A stretch of DNA of 64,000 bases, from positions 40,023 to 104,022 of the forward strand of contig CANJBY010000003.1 of the NCBI GenBank assembly GCA_947472735.1, in the 5' to 3' direction. The stretch comes from Sphingomonadaceae bacterium (GTDB lineage Bacteria > Pseudomonadota > Alphaproteobacteria > Sphingomonadales > Sphingomonadaceae). The position numbers and the translations under genes were made by a program. The notes under the pieces were generated by a model, which worked only from the letters and a program-made list of their open reading frames with translations, did no database searches and was not told the origin of the DNA. Positions 45,816 to 54,789 of this stretch are shown here, in pieces (positions within the stretch are counted from its first letter, which is position 1; each line of letters begins with the position of its first letter).

Positions 45816-46100
45816 ATGTCCCGTATCTGCGAACTGACTGGCAAGGGCCGCCAGGTTGGCCACAACGTCAGCCACGCCAATAACAAGACCAAGCGCGTGT
45901 TCCTGCCCAACCTGCAGAACGTCACACTGCTCTCGGACGGGCTGGACCGCAGCTTCCGCTTCCGCGTCTCGACCAACGGGCTGCGCTCGGTCGAACACGT
46001 CGGCGGGCTCGACAACTGGCTGCTCAAGACCAGCGACACCGACCTGTCGGACCGCGCGCTCAAGGTGAAGCGCGAACTGGTGAAGAAGCAGGCCGCCTGA
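45816..46100 (+). CDS. rpmB: 50S ribosomal protein L28
   Basis: 94 residues, normal for alphaproteobacterial L28 (with the longer C-terminus). [20 protein letters not shown] is the conserved start, followed by [18 protein letters not shown] and a lysine-rich end. ATG 45816 defines this N-terminus; earlier in-frame codons are not conserved. A strong intrinsic terminator follows at 46145-46176. Confidence 0.97.
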   Translation: MSRICELTGKGRQVGHNVSHANNKTKRVFLPNLQNVTLLSDGLDRSFRFRVSTNGLRSVEHVGGLDNWLLKTSDTDLSDRALKVKRELVKKQAA

Positions 46101-46137
46101 CCGGGCTGCGCCCGACGGCGCGGTTGCACCAGGCAAG

Positions 46138-46263
46138 TCAAGAGGCGCGCGGGGGCAGGCCCTTGCGCGCTTTTTTGCGCGCAGGTGAAACAGCGCTCGG
46201 ATCGAGCTGCAGGCGCCAGACCAGCGTGCGCTGAAAATGCGCATCGTTGTTGTCGGAAATCAG
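46138..46263 (-). pseudogene. Lost C-terminal tail of the phytase-like protein, after an in-frame TAG
   Basis: Read in the same frame beyond the TAG at 46264-46266, the sequence continues LISDNNDAHFQRTLVWRLQL and ends in a basic KKARKGLPPRAS before TGA at 46138-46140. SDNN...QRTL is the usual last strand of this beta-propeller family, so the tail was coding in the recent past or the TAG is a sequence error. Confidence 0.7.
46145..46176 (+). terminator. Rho-independent terminator of rpmB
   Basis: GCGCGC (46145-46150) pairs with GCGCGC (46165-46170), with an inner GGG/CCC extension, and is followed at once by six T. It lies 45 nt after the rpmB stop. On the other strand it falls inside the ancestral 3' end of the phytase-like gene. 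Confidence 0.8.
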
Positions 46264-47181
46264 CTAGACTTCGACCTGACCATCGCTGAGCGGCCGAATC
46301 GCCATACCCTCAAAATTGTCGATCGGCAGCGGTGGCTCCAGTTTCGCCAGCTCCCGCCCGCGCCAGATCCCTCCCGGCCTGATTTCGGCCGGATCAGCGA
46401 TAACAATTCGCCCGGAAAAGCGGATCGGTAGCGGCCAGGTCATCTGCCGCATCAGCACCAGGACCCGGCCATCGGGCAGCTGCGCCATGTCGGTCGGGCG
46501 GAAACCATCGGAGCCTTCAAAGCTGAAGCCTTGCGGCTTTCCGCCCTTGGCCGGATCACGCACGAACAACAACGCCCGGTGCTCCTTCCAGTGGAGCCAG
46601 TGCGTGAACGCCTCTGACAGCACGATGAAGCGCCCGTCCGCCAGCCGCACCACGGCTTCGGGCCCGGTGTTCTGCGACCAGTGCCGCATCGCGCCCGGGC
46701 CGGCCATCCCGGTCCGGACCAGATCGGCACCGTGCCGCGAGATCGTGTTGCTCCATTCCCAGCCGAGCCAGATCGTGCCGCTCGCCGGATCGCGCGTGGC
46801 AGATTCGATGTCACGGCCGAACCGGCGATCATACGGGTTCACCGGCACCTTGCCGAAGCGATAGCCGGCAATGCCTGTGCCGCGGGGCAAGGCGAACTCC
46901 AGCGTGTCGGCCCGGTCACTGAAGGTGAGCATCCTGTCGCCCGGCAGCAGCATTGAGGAATAGCCGCCGAAACCTGGGTGCCGGCTGTCCAGCTGCCAGA
47001 CCCCCGCAAGCCGGAAAGGCCCGAGCAGGGAAGCAGCCGCCGCCTTCGGCCACCCCAGCGGACGGACTCGCAAGTCATCGGACCGCTGCGCCGCTGTGGG
47101 ACTGTCGCGCCAAAGCAGTCCCGGCACGATCGCGAGCAGGAGGGCTAAGGCGAACAAGCGACGGGCGGCGAGCAACCGCAT
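46264..47181 (-). CDS. Esterase-like phytase-family beta-propeller protein, truncated by amber codon
   Basis: 305 residues to an in-frame TAG. N-terminal signal/anchor (LFALALLLAIVPGLLW), then a propeller of the phytase-like/esterase-like Pfam family: GYSSMLLPGDRMLTFSDRAD, RDIESATRDPASGTIWLGWE, GPEAVVRLADGRFIVLSEAF, FRPTDMAQLPDGRVLVLMRQ and DNFEGMAIRPLSDGQ. Function in the family is poorly known (phosphate-ester or glycerophosphodiester hydrolysis proposed). It starts 2 nt after the sulfotransferase stop. The truncation removes the final closing strand of the propeller and 41 residues, so the protein may be non-functional if the stop is real. Confidence 0.75.
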   Translation of the reverse strand: MRLLAARRLFALALLLAIVPGLLWRDSPTAAQRSDDLRVRPLGWPKAAAASLLGPFRLAGVWQLDSRHPGFGGYSSMLLPGDRMLTFSDRADTLEFALPRGTGIAGYRFGKVPVNPYDRRFGRDIESATRDPASGTIWLGWEWSNTISRHGADLVRTGMAGPGAMRHWSQNTGPEAVVRLADGRFIVLSEAFTHWLHWKEHRALLFVRDPAKGGKPQGFSFEGSDGFRPTDMAQLPDGRVLVLMRQMTWPLPIRFSGRIVIADPAEIRPGGIWRGRELAKLEPPLPIDNFEGMAIRPLSDGQVEV

Positions 47182-47183
47182 GG

Positions 47184-48635
47184 TCAGGAGTAGTACGCCT
47201 GCATGAACGGAGCCATGAACCTGTGATACGGCTTTGCAGAGCCGATCGAAGCGGGAGTGATCTTCTCGCGGACCTGAGCCACGCTCGCTGTCGTCACCGT
47301 GCGTGCGGTCAGTTCCGGTTGTAGTACGGCCGGTTGGAAATCCAAGCCGCAGAACTCGAGCATCTCGGCGATGACTTGTTCGGGCTCGGTGACCAACTCT
47401 TCGTAAGCAACCACATGGATCCTGCTAGGCAGCACTTGTCGCCAATGGAAGAACAGCGCATCTTCGAGCTTAAAGTGAAAAGCCATCGCTTCAAGCGACC
47501 AAGACCAATCCAGTCCCTGGTTGAACCAGTTGCGATAAGCTGACCACGCGCAGTCGACCGGATCGCGTCGCACCCAAATGACCGGCGCGTCCGGAAAGAG
47601 GCTGCCGATCAAACCCATCGAGCGGCTGGAGTTCAGCGTTTTGTCGACGACCCGTCCAGGTCCCGGAAAGCGCTGCGCCAGTAGTCGGTCGTAAAGTGCA
47701 CGGAGCGCGGCTACGGACCCGCCACCAACAAGGTAACGCTCCAGCGATGGATAACCGAAATCACCCACATCCTGATGCACGAACCGCATTAGGCCAAGCT
47801 CTTCGCCATTCTCAACTTCCGAATGGCTGACCAGAATCTGTTCCACCAGCGTAGTGCCTGATCGTGGCAACCCCGTTACGAAGATGGGCCGCGAGACGCC
47901 TGCACCATCGAGCTCGGATGCCAGACGGGCGATGACGTGTGCGTGCCAGCCTTCGGTCGCCTGCTGGGCATCGTCGCGGTCGCGCTTGAGGTCGGCCGGG
48001 CGCAGGCGCGCCATGATCGCGGCGCCGGCTGCGTAAGCTGAAGCGGCTCCGTCGATATCACCTTCGCGCTCACCCAGCCGCCCGAGGGCATAGTGCCAGG
48101 CCGCCTGCTCCAGCGGGGTCTGCTGATTGAGACGAGCGGTACCATTTCTGATCCGCTCTGCGTCTTCAGGTTCCACGCGGCCCAGCATGGCAAGAGCAAG
48201 GCGAGATTGGCCGGAATTGGGCTGCACTGCCAATGCTTGGCGCAAAGCGGCACGCGCTTCATCGAAACGCCCCAGATTGATCGCCATTGTGCCGCGGCTG
48301 TATGCATTGGCATGCGGATCAGGAGCATCAGGCGGTAATTGCTGCAAAAGGTCATAGGCCTGCGCGACCGAAGCAGTCTGCGCCAACAGTGCGGCCTTGT
48401 CATAGAGCGAAGCCGGATCATTGCCGGTCGCGGCAACATAGAAGTCCATGGCAGCGCGCGCCCCGGCGACTTCGCCGTTGTGCTGCAGTAGCGTTGAAAT
48501 CGCCTTCCATTGTCGCCCAAGCGGCGGGTTACCCGCTACCAGCGCCAAGGCGATGGCGTTGCTTTGCGCTCGATCGTTCCTACTCAGTGCATCGCGCAAG
48601 CGAAGCAGCAGGCTGCGGGCCTCCTCAGTTTCCAT
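47184..48635 (-). CDS. TPR-containing sulfotransferase-family protein
   Basis: 483 residues from ATG 48635. The N-terminal half (about 1-210) is built of TPR helices (AYSRGTMAINLGRFDEARAA). The C-terminal half is a sulfotransferase fold with the PAPS 5'-phosphosulfate loop VTGLPRSGTTLVEQIL and the 3'-phosphate motif IWVRRDPVDCAWSAYRNWF. Such genes recur beside TonB-dependent receptors in sphingomonads; what is sulfated is unknown. No clear ribosome site is visible, so starts at 48650 (ATG) or 48677 (GTG) remain possible. The phytase-like gene follows immediately. Confidence 0.85.
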   Translation of the reverse strand: METEEARSLLLRLRDALSRNDRAQSNAIALALVAGNPPLGRQWKAISTLLQHNGEVAGARAAMDFYVAATGNDPASLYDKAALLAQTASVAQAYDLLQQLPPDAPDPHANAYSRGTMAINLGRFDEARAALRQALAVQPNSGQSRLALAMLGRVEPEDAERIRNGTARLNQQTPLEQAAWHYALGRLGEREGDIDGAASAYAAGAAIMARLRPADLKRDRDDAQQATEGWHAHVIARLASELDGAGVSRPIFVTGLPRSGTTLVEQILVSHSEVENGEELGLMRFVHQDVGDFGYPSLERYLVGGGSVAALRALYDRLLAQRFPGPGRVVDKTLNSSRSMGLIGSLFPDAPVIWVRRDPVDCAWSAYRNWFNQGLDWSWSLEAMAFHFKLEDALFFHWRQVLPSRIHVVAYEELVTEPEQVIAEMLEFCGLDFQPAVLQPELTARTVTTASVAQVREKITPASIGSAKPYHRFMAPFMQAYYS

Positions 48636-48655
48636 GGTCCATCCGTACATAAACG

Positions 48656-48692
48656 AAGGGGGGCGGCGCAATGCCACCCCCCCTTATTTTTT
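48656..48692 (-). terminator. GC-hairpin between TonB receptor and sulfotransferase genes
   Basis: AAGGGGGG and CCCCCCTT form an 8-bp stem around a 14-nt loop, 31 nt after the receptor's stop. In the minus direction it is followed by CGTTT, a weak U-run; in the plus direction by ATTTTTT. It may end most receptor transcripts with some read-through into the sulfotransferase gene, whose possible GTG start lies in the stem. Confidence 0.55.
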
Positions 48693-48716
48693 ACGCCGTT
48701 TCCGGCCAGTTCGAAC

Positions 48717-51700
48717 TTAGAACTCGACGCCGAACTGGAAGCGGAAGTAGCGCGGCGTCTGGTAACCCAGCGGCGTGCCATAGTCGCCGCGCGGACGACC
48801 GTTGGTCTGCGTTCCAAGTTCACGCAGGTCGGTCACGCCATGGCGGTTGAAGACGTTGAACACGTCGACACGGAACGTGGCCTTCACCAGATCGGTCGGG
48901 ACCTTCACGATAGCAGAGACGTTGGTGAAGATGGTCCAGTCCGACTTCAGGACGCTGCCGCGCGGTGTCAGCTTCAATGTTGTCGCGGTCGCCGTGTTGG
49001 TGAAGGCAAACGCTGGATCGGTAATGACCTTCCCAGATGCGTCGACGTTGCAGTAGAAGCCTGCTGCACCGTAGGCGCCCGCAAAGGCGTCGATCATAAG
49101 CGGCACGCGACCGATACAGCCGAACTTACGCGGCGAAACTGCCTGGCTCTGGATACCCAGCGTCAGCCAGCTAGTCGGCGCATAGGAGCCGAACACCTTG
49201 ATCTGATGCGTGGCATCGCCCGGGAGAGGACCGTAGGTTCCGTTGGTCAGGCCCGGCTGGTCGAACGCAGTAGTCAGGCCGGAGTCGGTCTGGCTATTGT
49301 CCGAACGGATACCGCCTTCGATGTTACCGCGTGAACGCGACCAAGTATACGAAGCGTTCAAGCCCCAGGTTCCATCGAATTCACGATCGAACGTGGCGGT
49401 GATCGCCTTGTAGGTGCGACGCGCCTTCGGATAGCCAAGCTGGGCAGCAGTGAAGTCCACTGTGCGGTACTTGGTTTCGCCGGGAATCAGCTCTTGGAGC
49501 TGGATCCTCGCGTCGCTGCCCGGATTAGCGAGCACGTACTGGTGGAAGCCCGTCCAAATGCTCGAGCAGCCCACCAGATGGTTGGCCGTGCAGTAGTCAT
49601 TAACCGCCTTGTCGATCGCGATGTCTTCCAGCGACTCGTTGAGCTTGCGATACTGGCCAAACAGGCCGACCCGGATACGCTCGCCCAGCTGCTGTTCGAC
49701 ACCAAACACGAACTCGTCGACCGACTGCGGCTTCAGGCTTTGCGAAACCAGCGCAGAGGGATCTGCGGCGGTGCCGTCGGAAACCACGTCGCAGTTCGCA
49801 GTACTGCTGTTTGGACACTTCACCGCGTCGGCAAAACCGAGAACAGGTGCACCGAGAATTGGGCTGCCGTTCGGGTTGACGCCGGTTACTAGGTTGTAGG
49901 TGGTATAGTCCAGCTCGGCGCCAGCCAGACGGATGTTGGTATTGGCGACGATTGGCAGGAAATACCGGCCGAACGAACCGTAAACCTTGGTCCGCTTGTC
50001 ACCGAACGGATCGAAGGTGAACGACAGGCGCGGAGCCCACTGGTCGCCCGACTTGTAGTAGTTCGCGCCGCTCGCAGTATTATTTGTGAAGCGGTCGTTA
50101 CGGACGCCGAGATTAAGGGTCAGGCGGTCGTTAAGGAGCGACCACGCATCCTGGAGGTAGAACGCCTCGTTGCGCGACGTAAAGGTTCCACCAACCGTGC
50201 GCGTCCGGCCAGTGACGTATAGAGTGTTGGGAGTGGTCACATAAACGTCGCCCGACGGACCAGAGTTGTTGTAGGTCCAGGCAACGTTGCCGGTATAGGC
50301 ATCGTTGGACACGGTTGTCAGGTTTTCGCGGTCGTAACCCGCTTTGAAGTGATGCTCGCCGAAGGCATTGACGTAGAGCTCGACGTCGCCGCGATAGAAT
50401 TCGCGCTTGTCCAGGTTGGTTTGGATCAGGTTGATCGCGTTACCCGATAGGGCAGGAGAAAAGTTACCCGAAATGTCGGAAACGAACGGATCGTCCGGAG
50501 TGGTCGAGCCGATGATCGAGCGTCGCTTGTTCTGACCATATGCCGCCGAGACGGTCAGGTAGCTGGTCAATTCGCCGGTATAACGACCGACAAAGTTCTC
50601 GCCGCCGCCCTGAATGAGCGCCGTGCTCTGATACTTGCCGACGCGCGGACCGCCCACGTCAACCCGACTGTCGTAGCCGCCGCCAGTGGTATCAACGATG
50701 CCGAAGGACTGCAGGGTACGATCGAAACTCGAGTTGAAGTAGGTACCTTCAAGGCGATGACCATCGAAGGGAATGATGTCGATCTTGCCCCCGTAGTACG
50801 GTGACTGGTTCTTGCGCACTTCCCGGCGCAGCCCGGTGCTGTAAGGCGGAACTGCCACGCCGCTCACCAGGGTGTTCGGGTTAGTGGTCAGCAGGGTATC
50901 GCCGGTCTTGATCGAGTTCATCTGGTAGAACCCGTAGAAGAACACACGATCCTTGATGATCGGACCCGACAGATTGACAATCGCTTGGATTGTCTCGCCG
51001 GTGTCCTGATCATTTTGCTCAATCAGCGTGTTGGGGGCGTCCTCTTTCAGCGAATCCGGGATCCAGTTGAACAGCATGCCACCATGGAACTGGTTCGAAC
51101 CCGACTTGGTAACCGCGTTGACGAAACCACCGGTGAAACGACCGAACTCGGCTGGAATACCACCGCTCTTGACTTCGATCGTCCTGTAAAACTCGAATGG
51201 CACTTCCACCGCGCCAAGACCCTCACGGAAATCGGTGATGTTCAGCCCGTTGACGAAGAATGCATTTTCGGAAACCGATGAGCCTGACACGCCCGCCAGG
51301 TTACCGAAGGCCGAGTCGCCTTGGGTCGCACCCGGTGTAAGCATGACGATCGAGGTCAGATCGCGGGCGACGGGAACGCGGCTAGCGAGTTCGGCGACCG
51401 GGATGACTGCGCCTGTGGTTGCGCGATCGAAGTCCGAGACCTTGATGCGTGCGCCGACCACAACGATACCTTGGTCGTTGGCGGCCTGGGAGGCCGATTC
51501 GGGAACGAGACGGAAGCTGTTGCCGCCTGATGACTGGGTCAGCGTGACATTGGCATCGCTGAAGGTGGCAAAACCATCGGCGCTCACGGTGAAGGTGTAA
51601 GAGCCCTGCGGCAAAGTCGGAACCCGGTAGCTGCCGTTTCCGTCGGTTGTTACGGTGCGAACGAAACCCTGATCGTTTGACGTGATTTCGACGTTGGCGT

Positions 51701-51872
51701 TCGGAATAGGCTTGTCATTGGCATCGACGACACGGCCAGACGCTGTCACGTAGGTGAAGTCCTGGGCCAGAGCCGGCGTGGCCAGTAACGCACCGGCCAG
51801 ACCTGCTCCAATTGCAGAAAGTGCTTGAACAGCGACACCCGCCCGCAGTGCGGTATAAGTGGTTTTTTTCAC
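48717..51872 (-). CDS. TonB-dependent receptor, Oar-like, with carboxypeptidase-regulatory N-domain
   Basis: 1051 residues from a GTG at 51872. The leader (VKKTTYTALRAGVAVQALSA ... TPALAQ) is followed by a carboxypeptidase-regulatory-like beta-sandwich (VVDANDKPIPNANVEITSND), a plug domain (SVSENAFFVNGLNITDFREG) and a large barrel ending in aromatic YFRFQFGVEF, the usual outer-membrane insertion signal. Oar-like receptors take up large or complex ligands; the substrate is unknown. GGGACTGGGAC precedes the GTG; the ATG at 52103 would add a non-conserved stretch. Tail-adjacent to the TPR-sulfotransferase, a pairing seen often in this order. Confidence 0.92.
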   Translation of the reverse strand: MKKTTYTALRAGVAVQALSAIGAGLAGALLATPALAQDFTYVTASGRVVDANDKPIPNANVEITSNDQGFVRTVTTDGNGSYRVPTLPQGSYTFTVSADGFATFSDANVTLTQSSGGNSFRLVPESASQAANDQGIVVVGARIKVSDFDRATTGAVIPVAELASRVPVARDLTSIVMLTPGATQGDSAFGNLAGVSGSSVSENAFFVNGLNITDFREGLGAVEVPFEFYRTIEVKSGGIPAEFGRFTGGFVNAVTKSGSNQFHGGMLFNWIPDSLKEDAPNTLIEQNDQDTGETIQAIVNLSGPIIKDRVFFYGFYQMNSIKTGDTLLTTNPNTLVSGVAVPPYSTGLRREVRKNQSPYYGGKIDIIPFDGHRLEGTYFNSSFDRTLQSFGIVDTTGGGYDSRVDVGGPRVGKYQSTALIQGGGENFVGRYTGELTSYLTVSAAYGQNKRRSIIGSTTPDDPFVSDISGNFSPALSGNAINLIQTNLDKREFYRGDVELYVNAFGEHHFKAGYDRENLTTVSNDAYTGNVAWTYNNSGPSGDVYVTTPNTLYVTGRTRTVGGTFTSRNEAFYLQDAWSLLNDRLTLNLGVRNDRFTNNTASGANYYKSGDQWAPRLSFTFDPFGDKRTKVYGSFGRYFLPIVANTNIRLAGAELDYTTYNLVTGVNPNGSPILGAPVLGFADAVKCPNSSTANCDVVSDGTAADPSALVSQSLKPQSVDEFVFGVEQQLGERIRVGLFGQYRKLNESLEDIAIDKAVNDYCTANHLVGCSSIWTGFHQYVLANPGSDARIQLQELIPGETKYRTVDFTAAQLGYPKARRTYKAITATFDREFDGTWGLNASYTWSRSRGNIEGGIRSDNSQTDSGLTTAFDQPGLTNGTYGPLPGDATHQIKVFGSYAPTSWLTLGIQSQAVSPRKFGCIGRVPLMIDAFAGAYGAAGFYCNVDASGKVITDPAFAFTNTATATTLKLTPRGSVLKSDWTIFTNVSAIVKVPTDLVKATFRVDVFNVFNRHGVTDLRELGTQTNGRPRGDYGTPLGYQTPRYFRFQFGVEF

Positions 51873-52234
51873 GTCCCAGTCCCTTTTTCCTATGGAGCCA
51901 CCTGGAATGGAGCAACCCCATGCGCTTTTCCGAACTGTACAAATTGGACCTTGTGCAATGCCCCCACGGACCTTTCGCACATTGCCCACAGCCGGAATAA
52001 GATGACGCAAACTGACCCAAAGCCTGACGTCAGCCAAGGCAATTGACAGTCTTGTAAGCACAAACTCCGAGGGCTGTAACCAAACTGCCACACCTTGTTG
52101 CACCTAAGGGATACCCCGATTTCCGCCGTTTTTGAAACATTGTTGCAAATGATACCGGTGTGTTTGTAGAATCGTTTCAGCAAAACGGGCGTGCGCTTCG
52201 CGAACTATGCAATTGCAAAGCCGGGGTTACAAAG
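51873..52234 (-). promoter_or_regulatory. A+T-rich upstream region of the TonB receptor
   Basis: 362 bases without a supported gene. The composition is much richer in A+T than the flanks. TTGTTGCA occurs twice in the same orientation, at 52095-52102 and 52140-52147, and a TGACGTCA palindrome lies at 52025-52032. The region should hold the receptor's promoter and regulator sites; no -35/-10 pair stands out clearly. Confidence 0.45.
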
Positions 52235-53104
52235 TCAGCCCATCGGTCCCGACAGCAACATCGGATCGAGCCGCGCTTCGTGCCACTTGACGCTCCAGTG
52301 CAAATGCGGGCCGCTGGCGCGTCCGCTCATCCCGATCAGGCCGATCACCTGCCCCTGGCGCACGGAATCTCCGGCCTTCACGAGCAATTTCGAGCCGTGC
52401 AGAAAGGCGCTGTTGAGGCCCATCCCGTGGTCGATCATCAACAGGTTGCCCTCGAGCGAGAAGGGGCTCTCGGCCGCGAGGATCACGATTCCGTCGGCGG
52501 GAGCAACGAACGGTGTCCCGCTGTGACCGGTGCTGACATCTGTACCCGAGTGGTAGCTGGCCGGCACCCCCTGGTAGATCCGCTGCGAACCAAATAGCCC
52601 TGAGATCCGTCCCCGGACCGGCCAGATGAAGCGCTGTCGCCATCCCTCGCTGGCCGAATTCGCCGTCCGTGCAGCCGCGATCCGGGCAAGCTCAGCTGTC
52701 CTGATCCGCTGATAGTCGGCATCGGGTGTGGCAGGCGGTCGCAGCGGGACGTTGACCCGTTCGATCCGCCACGCCCGCGGAGCCACTGCCAGAACCTCCG
52801 TAACCTTGCGCCCATCGGCCAGCACCGCCTCGAGCGTGGCACCGGGTTTGGCATCGCGATCGAAAGCGAGGAAAAATGCGCCATCGGGGGCGAAGCTTAC
52901 CGACGCTCCATCTAGTCGCAGCACTACAGTTCGAGGCGGCGCGACACCGCGCAGCCACCCGCCTTGAACCGGCTGTCCGGCAAGCGAGAAAACCGAAGTG
53001 GCCGCGACTCGCGGGGCTGTGGCTCCAGGACTAGGCGCTGCGTTGGCGGGCAAAAGCCCCAGCGCCAGGATTGCCAGGATGCGGCCCTGTCCGGGCCGCG
53101 TCAT
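52235..53104 (-). CDS. M23-family (LytM) murein endopeptidase, periplasmic
   Basis: 289 residues. Signal peptide (ILAILALGLLPANAAPSPG), a beta-rich middle region and a C-terminal LytM domain. Zinc motifs: SYHSGTDVS (HxxxD) and GPHLHWSV (HxH), with the IGMSGRASGPH lead-in. Acts on peptidoglycan cross-bridges, or activates amidases if degenerate; here the ligands look intact. Its ATG overlaps the DUF2093 stop (ATGA), making it the third gene of an xseA - DUF2093 - M23 unit. Confidence 0.92.
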   Translation of the reverse strand: MTRPGQGRILAILALGLLPANAAPSPGATAPRVAATSVFSLAGQPVQGGWLRGVAPPRTVVLRLDGASVSFAPDGAFFLAFDRDAKPGATLEAVLADGRKVTEVLAVAPRAWRIERVNVPLRPPATPDADYQRIRTAELARIAAARTANSASEGWRQRFIWPVRGRISGLFGSQRIYQGVPASYHSGTDVSTGHSGTPFVAPADGIVILAAESPFSLEGNLLMIDHGMGLNSAFLHGSKLLVKAGDSVRQGQVIGLIGMSGRASGPHLHWSVKWHEARLDPMLLSGPMG

Positions 53105-53304
53105 GCCCCGTCTTGCAACCGCTTCAGCGCCGCTTCAGCGCTGGCGTAAGGCTCCTGGAGCTCGACGCTCCAATACCTCAGCGCCGCCAGCTCCACGCGT
53201 TCGCCGGTCACCGCGCAGGCAACGTGGCTCCCCGCGGCGAGCACGCGAAAGCCGTTGGGTTCATAGCGCAATACTGCGGCACGATCAGAGGAATTCATCA
53301 GCAT
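53101..53304 (-). CDS. DUF2093 domain protein
   Basis: 67 residues. The family signature is clear: YEPNGFRVLAAGSHVACAVT followed by GERVELAALRYWSVELQEPY. DUF2093 is a small alphaproteobacterial family without known function, usually next to xseA or a murein peptidase gene, as here. ATG 53304 or the ATG two codons later (53298) may be used. It lies 27 nt after xseA and overlaps the M23 start. Confidence 0.88.
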   Translation of the reverse strand: MLMNSSDRAAVLRYEPNGFRVLAAGSHVACAVTGERVELAALRYWSVELQEPYASAEAALKRLQDGA

Positions 53305-53331
53305 GAGCGATTGCCTAGCGCCGAGCGCGGC

Positions 53332-54789
53332 TCAAAGCAATTTGCCCTGTTCAGGCGGCGGCGAAGCGGGCGCCCTTCGCGCCGGAACCGGGCCCTTGCC
53401 GGCCGGCACGACGCCCAGTTCGCCATCGTGAAAGCGCAGCGTCAGCGCTGGCTCTCCCGCAGCGGCAACTTTGCCGGTCAACGTACGGCCATCGGCCGAT
53501 TGTACCCGTACGTAACCGCGCTCCAGGACCTTGTCCGGATTCAGCGAAGCCATGATCCGCGCCAGCCCATCGAGGCGATGACCCAGCTGAACAATCCTTG
53601 CCGTGACCAGCGCTGGCGATAAGCGACTCGCCCCCAGCCGATCTGCTGCGTGCGCCACCTTGGCGCGAAGCAGCGGGGCCGAGAGGCGTCCAGCCTGTTG
53701 CAGCAGCGTGGTGCGCGCATGGGCGGTACGATCGAGCAGCCCCCGCCGCAGCCGCTCGCCGCATTCGTCAAGGCGCTGCACCTGCCGGGCAAGCAAGTCC
53801 CCCGGAGCCGGGAGTCGCTGGCTGCGCGTCTCGAGTCGCTCGCGCCCAAGCTGGAGCGGACGGACCACCGCCCGCCGCTTGCGCAGCCCCAGCTCGGCCA
53901 GTTGTGCGTGCAGTTCCTCACGCACCGGGACCGCCATCTCGGCGGCGGCCGTGGGCGTTGGCGCGCGGCGATCAGCGGCAAAATCTGCCAGGGTCGTGTC
54001 GGTCTCGTGCCCAACCGCGGAGATTACCGGGATCGAACATTCGGCGATGGCCCGGACCACCACTTCCTCGTTGAAGGCCCACAGATCCTCGATCGAACCC
54101 CCGCCGCGCGCGACGATCACCACATCGGGCCGTGGCACCGGGCCGCCGGGCTCCAGGTCCGAAAATCCGCGCACTGCCGCGGCTACCTGCTCGGCCGCAC
54201 CCTGGCCCTGCACCAGTACCGGCCAGACAACGACATGGCTGGGGAAGCGATCGGCCAAGCGGTGCAGGATGTCGCGGATCACTGCCCCGGTGGGCGAGGT
54301 CACCACGCCGATCACGCGTGGGACGAATGGGAGTGCCCGCTTGCGCTCCATCGCGAACAGGCCCTCGGCTTCGAACCGGGCCTTGTTCTTCGCGAGCAGC
54401 GCCAGCAGCGCGCCCTCCCCGGCGATTTCCATCCGCTCGACCACCATCTGGTAGTTCGAGCGGCCGGGATAAGTGGTGAGCTTGCCGGTGGCCACCACCT
54501 CGAGCCCGTCTTCCGGCCGGAACGCCAACCGCGAGACCGTCCCGCGCCACATCACCGCATCAAGCCGCGCATTCTCGTCCTTGAGCGCGAGGTAGAGGTG
54601 TCCCGAAGTGGCGCGCTTCACCCCCGACAGTTCGCCCCGTACCCGCACGAAACCGAAGCGGTCTTCCACCGTGCGCTTCAGCAATGCGGAAATCTCGCTG
54701 ACGGAGAGCGCCGCGGCGTTGTCCCCGCCTGACTCCTTCGCTACGAGCCCGGCGGACGGATCATCTTCTTCAAAGGACGGCGGCGGCAT
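53332..54789 (-). CDS. xseA: Exodeoxyribonuclease VII large subunit
   Basis: 485 residues from ATG 54789. N-terminal OB fold ([40 protein letters not shown]), then the catalytic domain with [43 protein letters not shown] and the [20 protein letters not shown] block, and a long coiled C-terminus. Degrades single-stranded DNA together with XseB, which is not in the window. GCAGGA lies about 5 nt upstream, inside purD; the start codon overlaps the purD start on the other strand. Confidence 0.95.
   Translation of the reverse strand: MPPPSFEEDDPSAGLVAKESGGDNAAALSVSEISALLKRTVEDRFGFVRVRGELSGVKRATSGHLYLALKDENARLDAVMWRGTVSRLAFRPEDGLEVVATGKLTTYPGRSNYQMVVERMEIAGEGALLALLAKNKARFEAEGLFAMERKRALPFVPRVIGVVTSPTGAVIRDILHRLADRFPSHVVVWPVLVQGQGAAEQVAAAVRGFSDLEPGGPVPRPDVVIVARGGGSIEDLWAFNEEVVVRAIAECSIPVISAVGHETDTTLADFAADRRAPTPTAAAEMAVPVREELHAQLAELGLRKRRAVVRPLQLGRERLETRSQRLPAPGDLLARQVQRLDECGERLRRGLLDRTAHARTTLLQQAGRLSAPLLRAKVAHAADRLGASRLSPALVTARIVQLGHRLDGLARIMASLNPDKVLERGYVRVQSADGRTLTGKVAAAGEPALTLRFHDGELGVVPAGKGPVPARRAPASPPPEQGKLL

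Noticed and set aside
52025..52032. TGACGTCA palindrome upstream of the TonB receptor
   Set aside because: An 8-bp palindrome is expected by chance at this scale and no matching regulator is near; kept only as a note in the region entry.
51873..52103. Start of the TonB receptor at ATG 52103
   Set aside because: It would put about 77 non-conserved residues before a clear signal peptide; GTG 51872 begins the leader directly.
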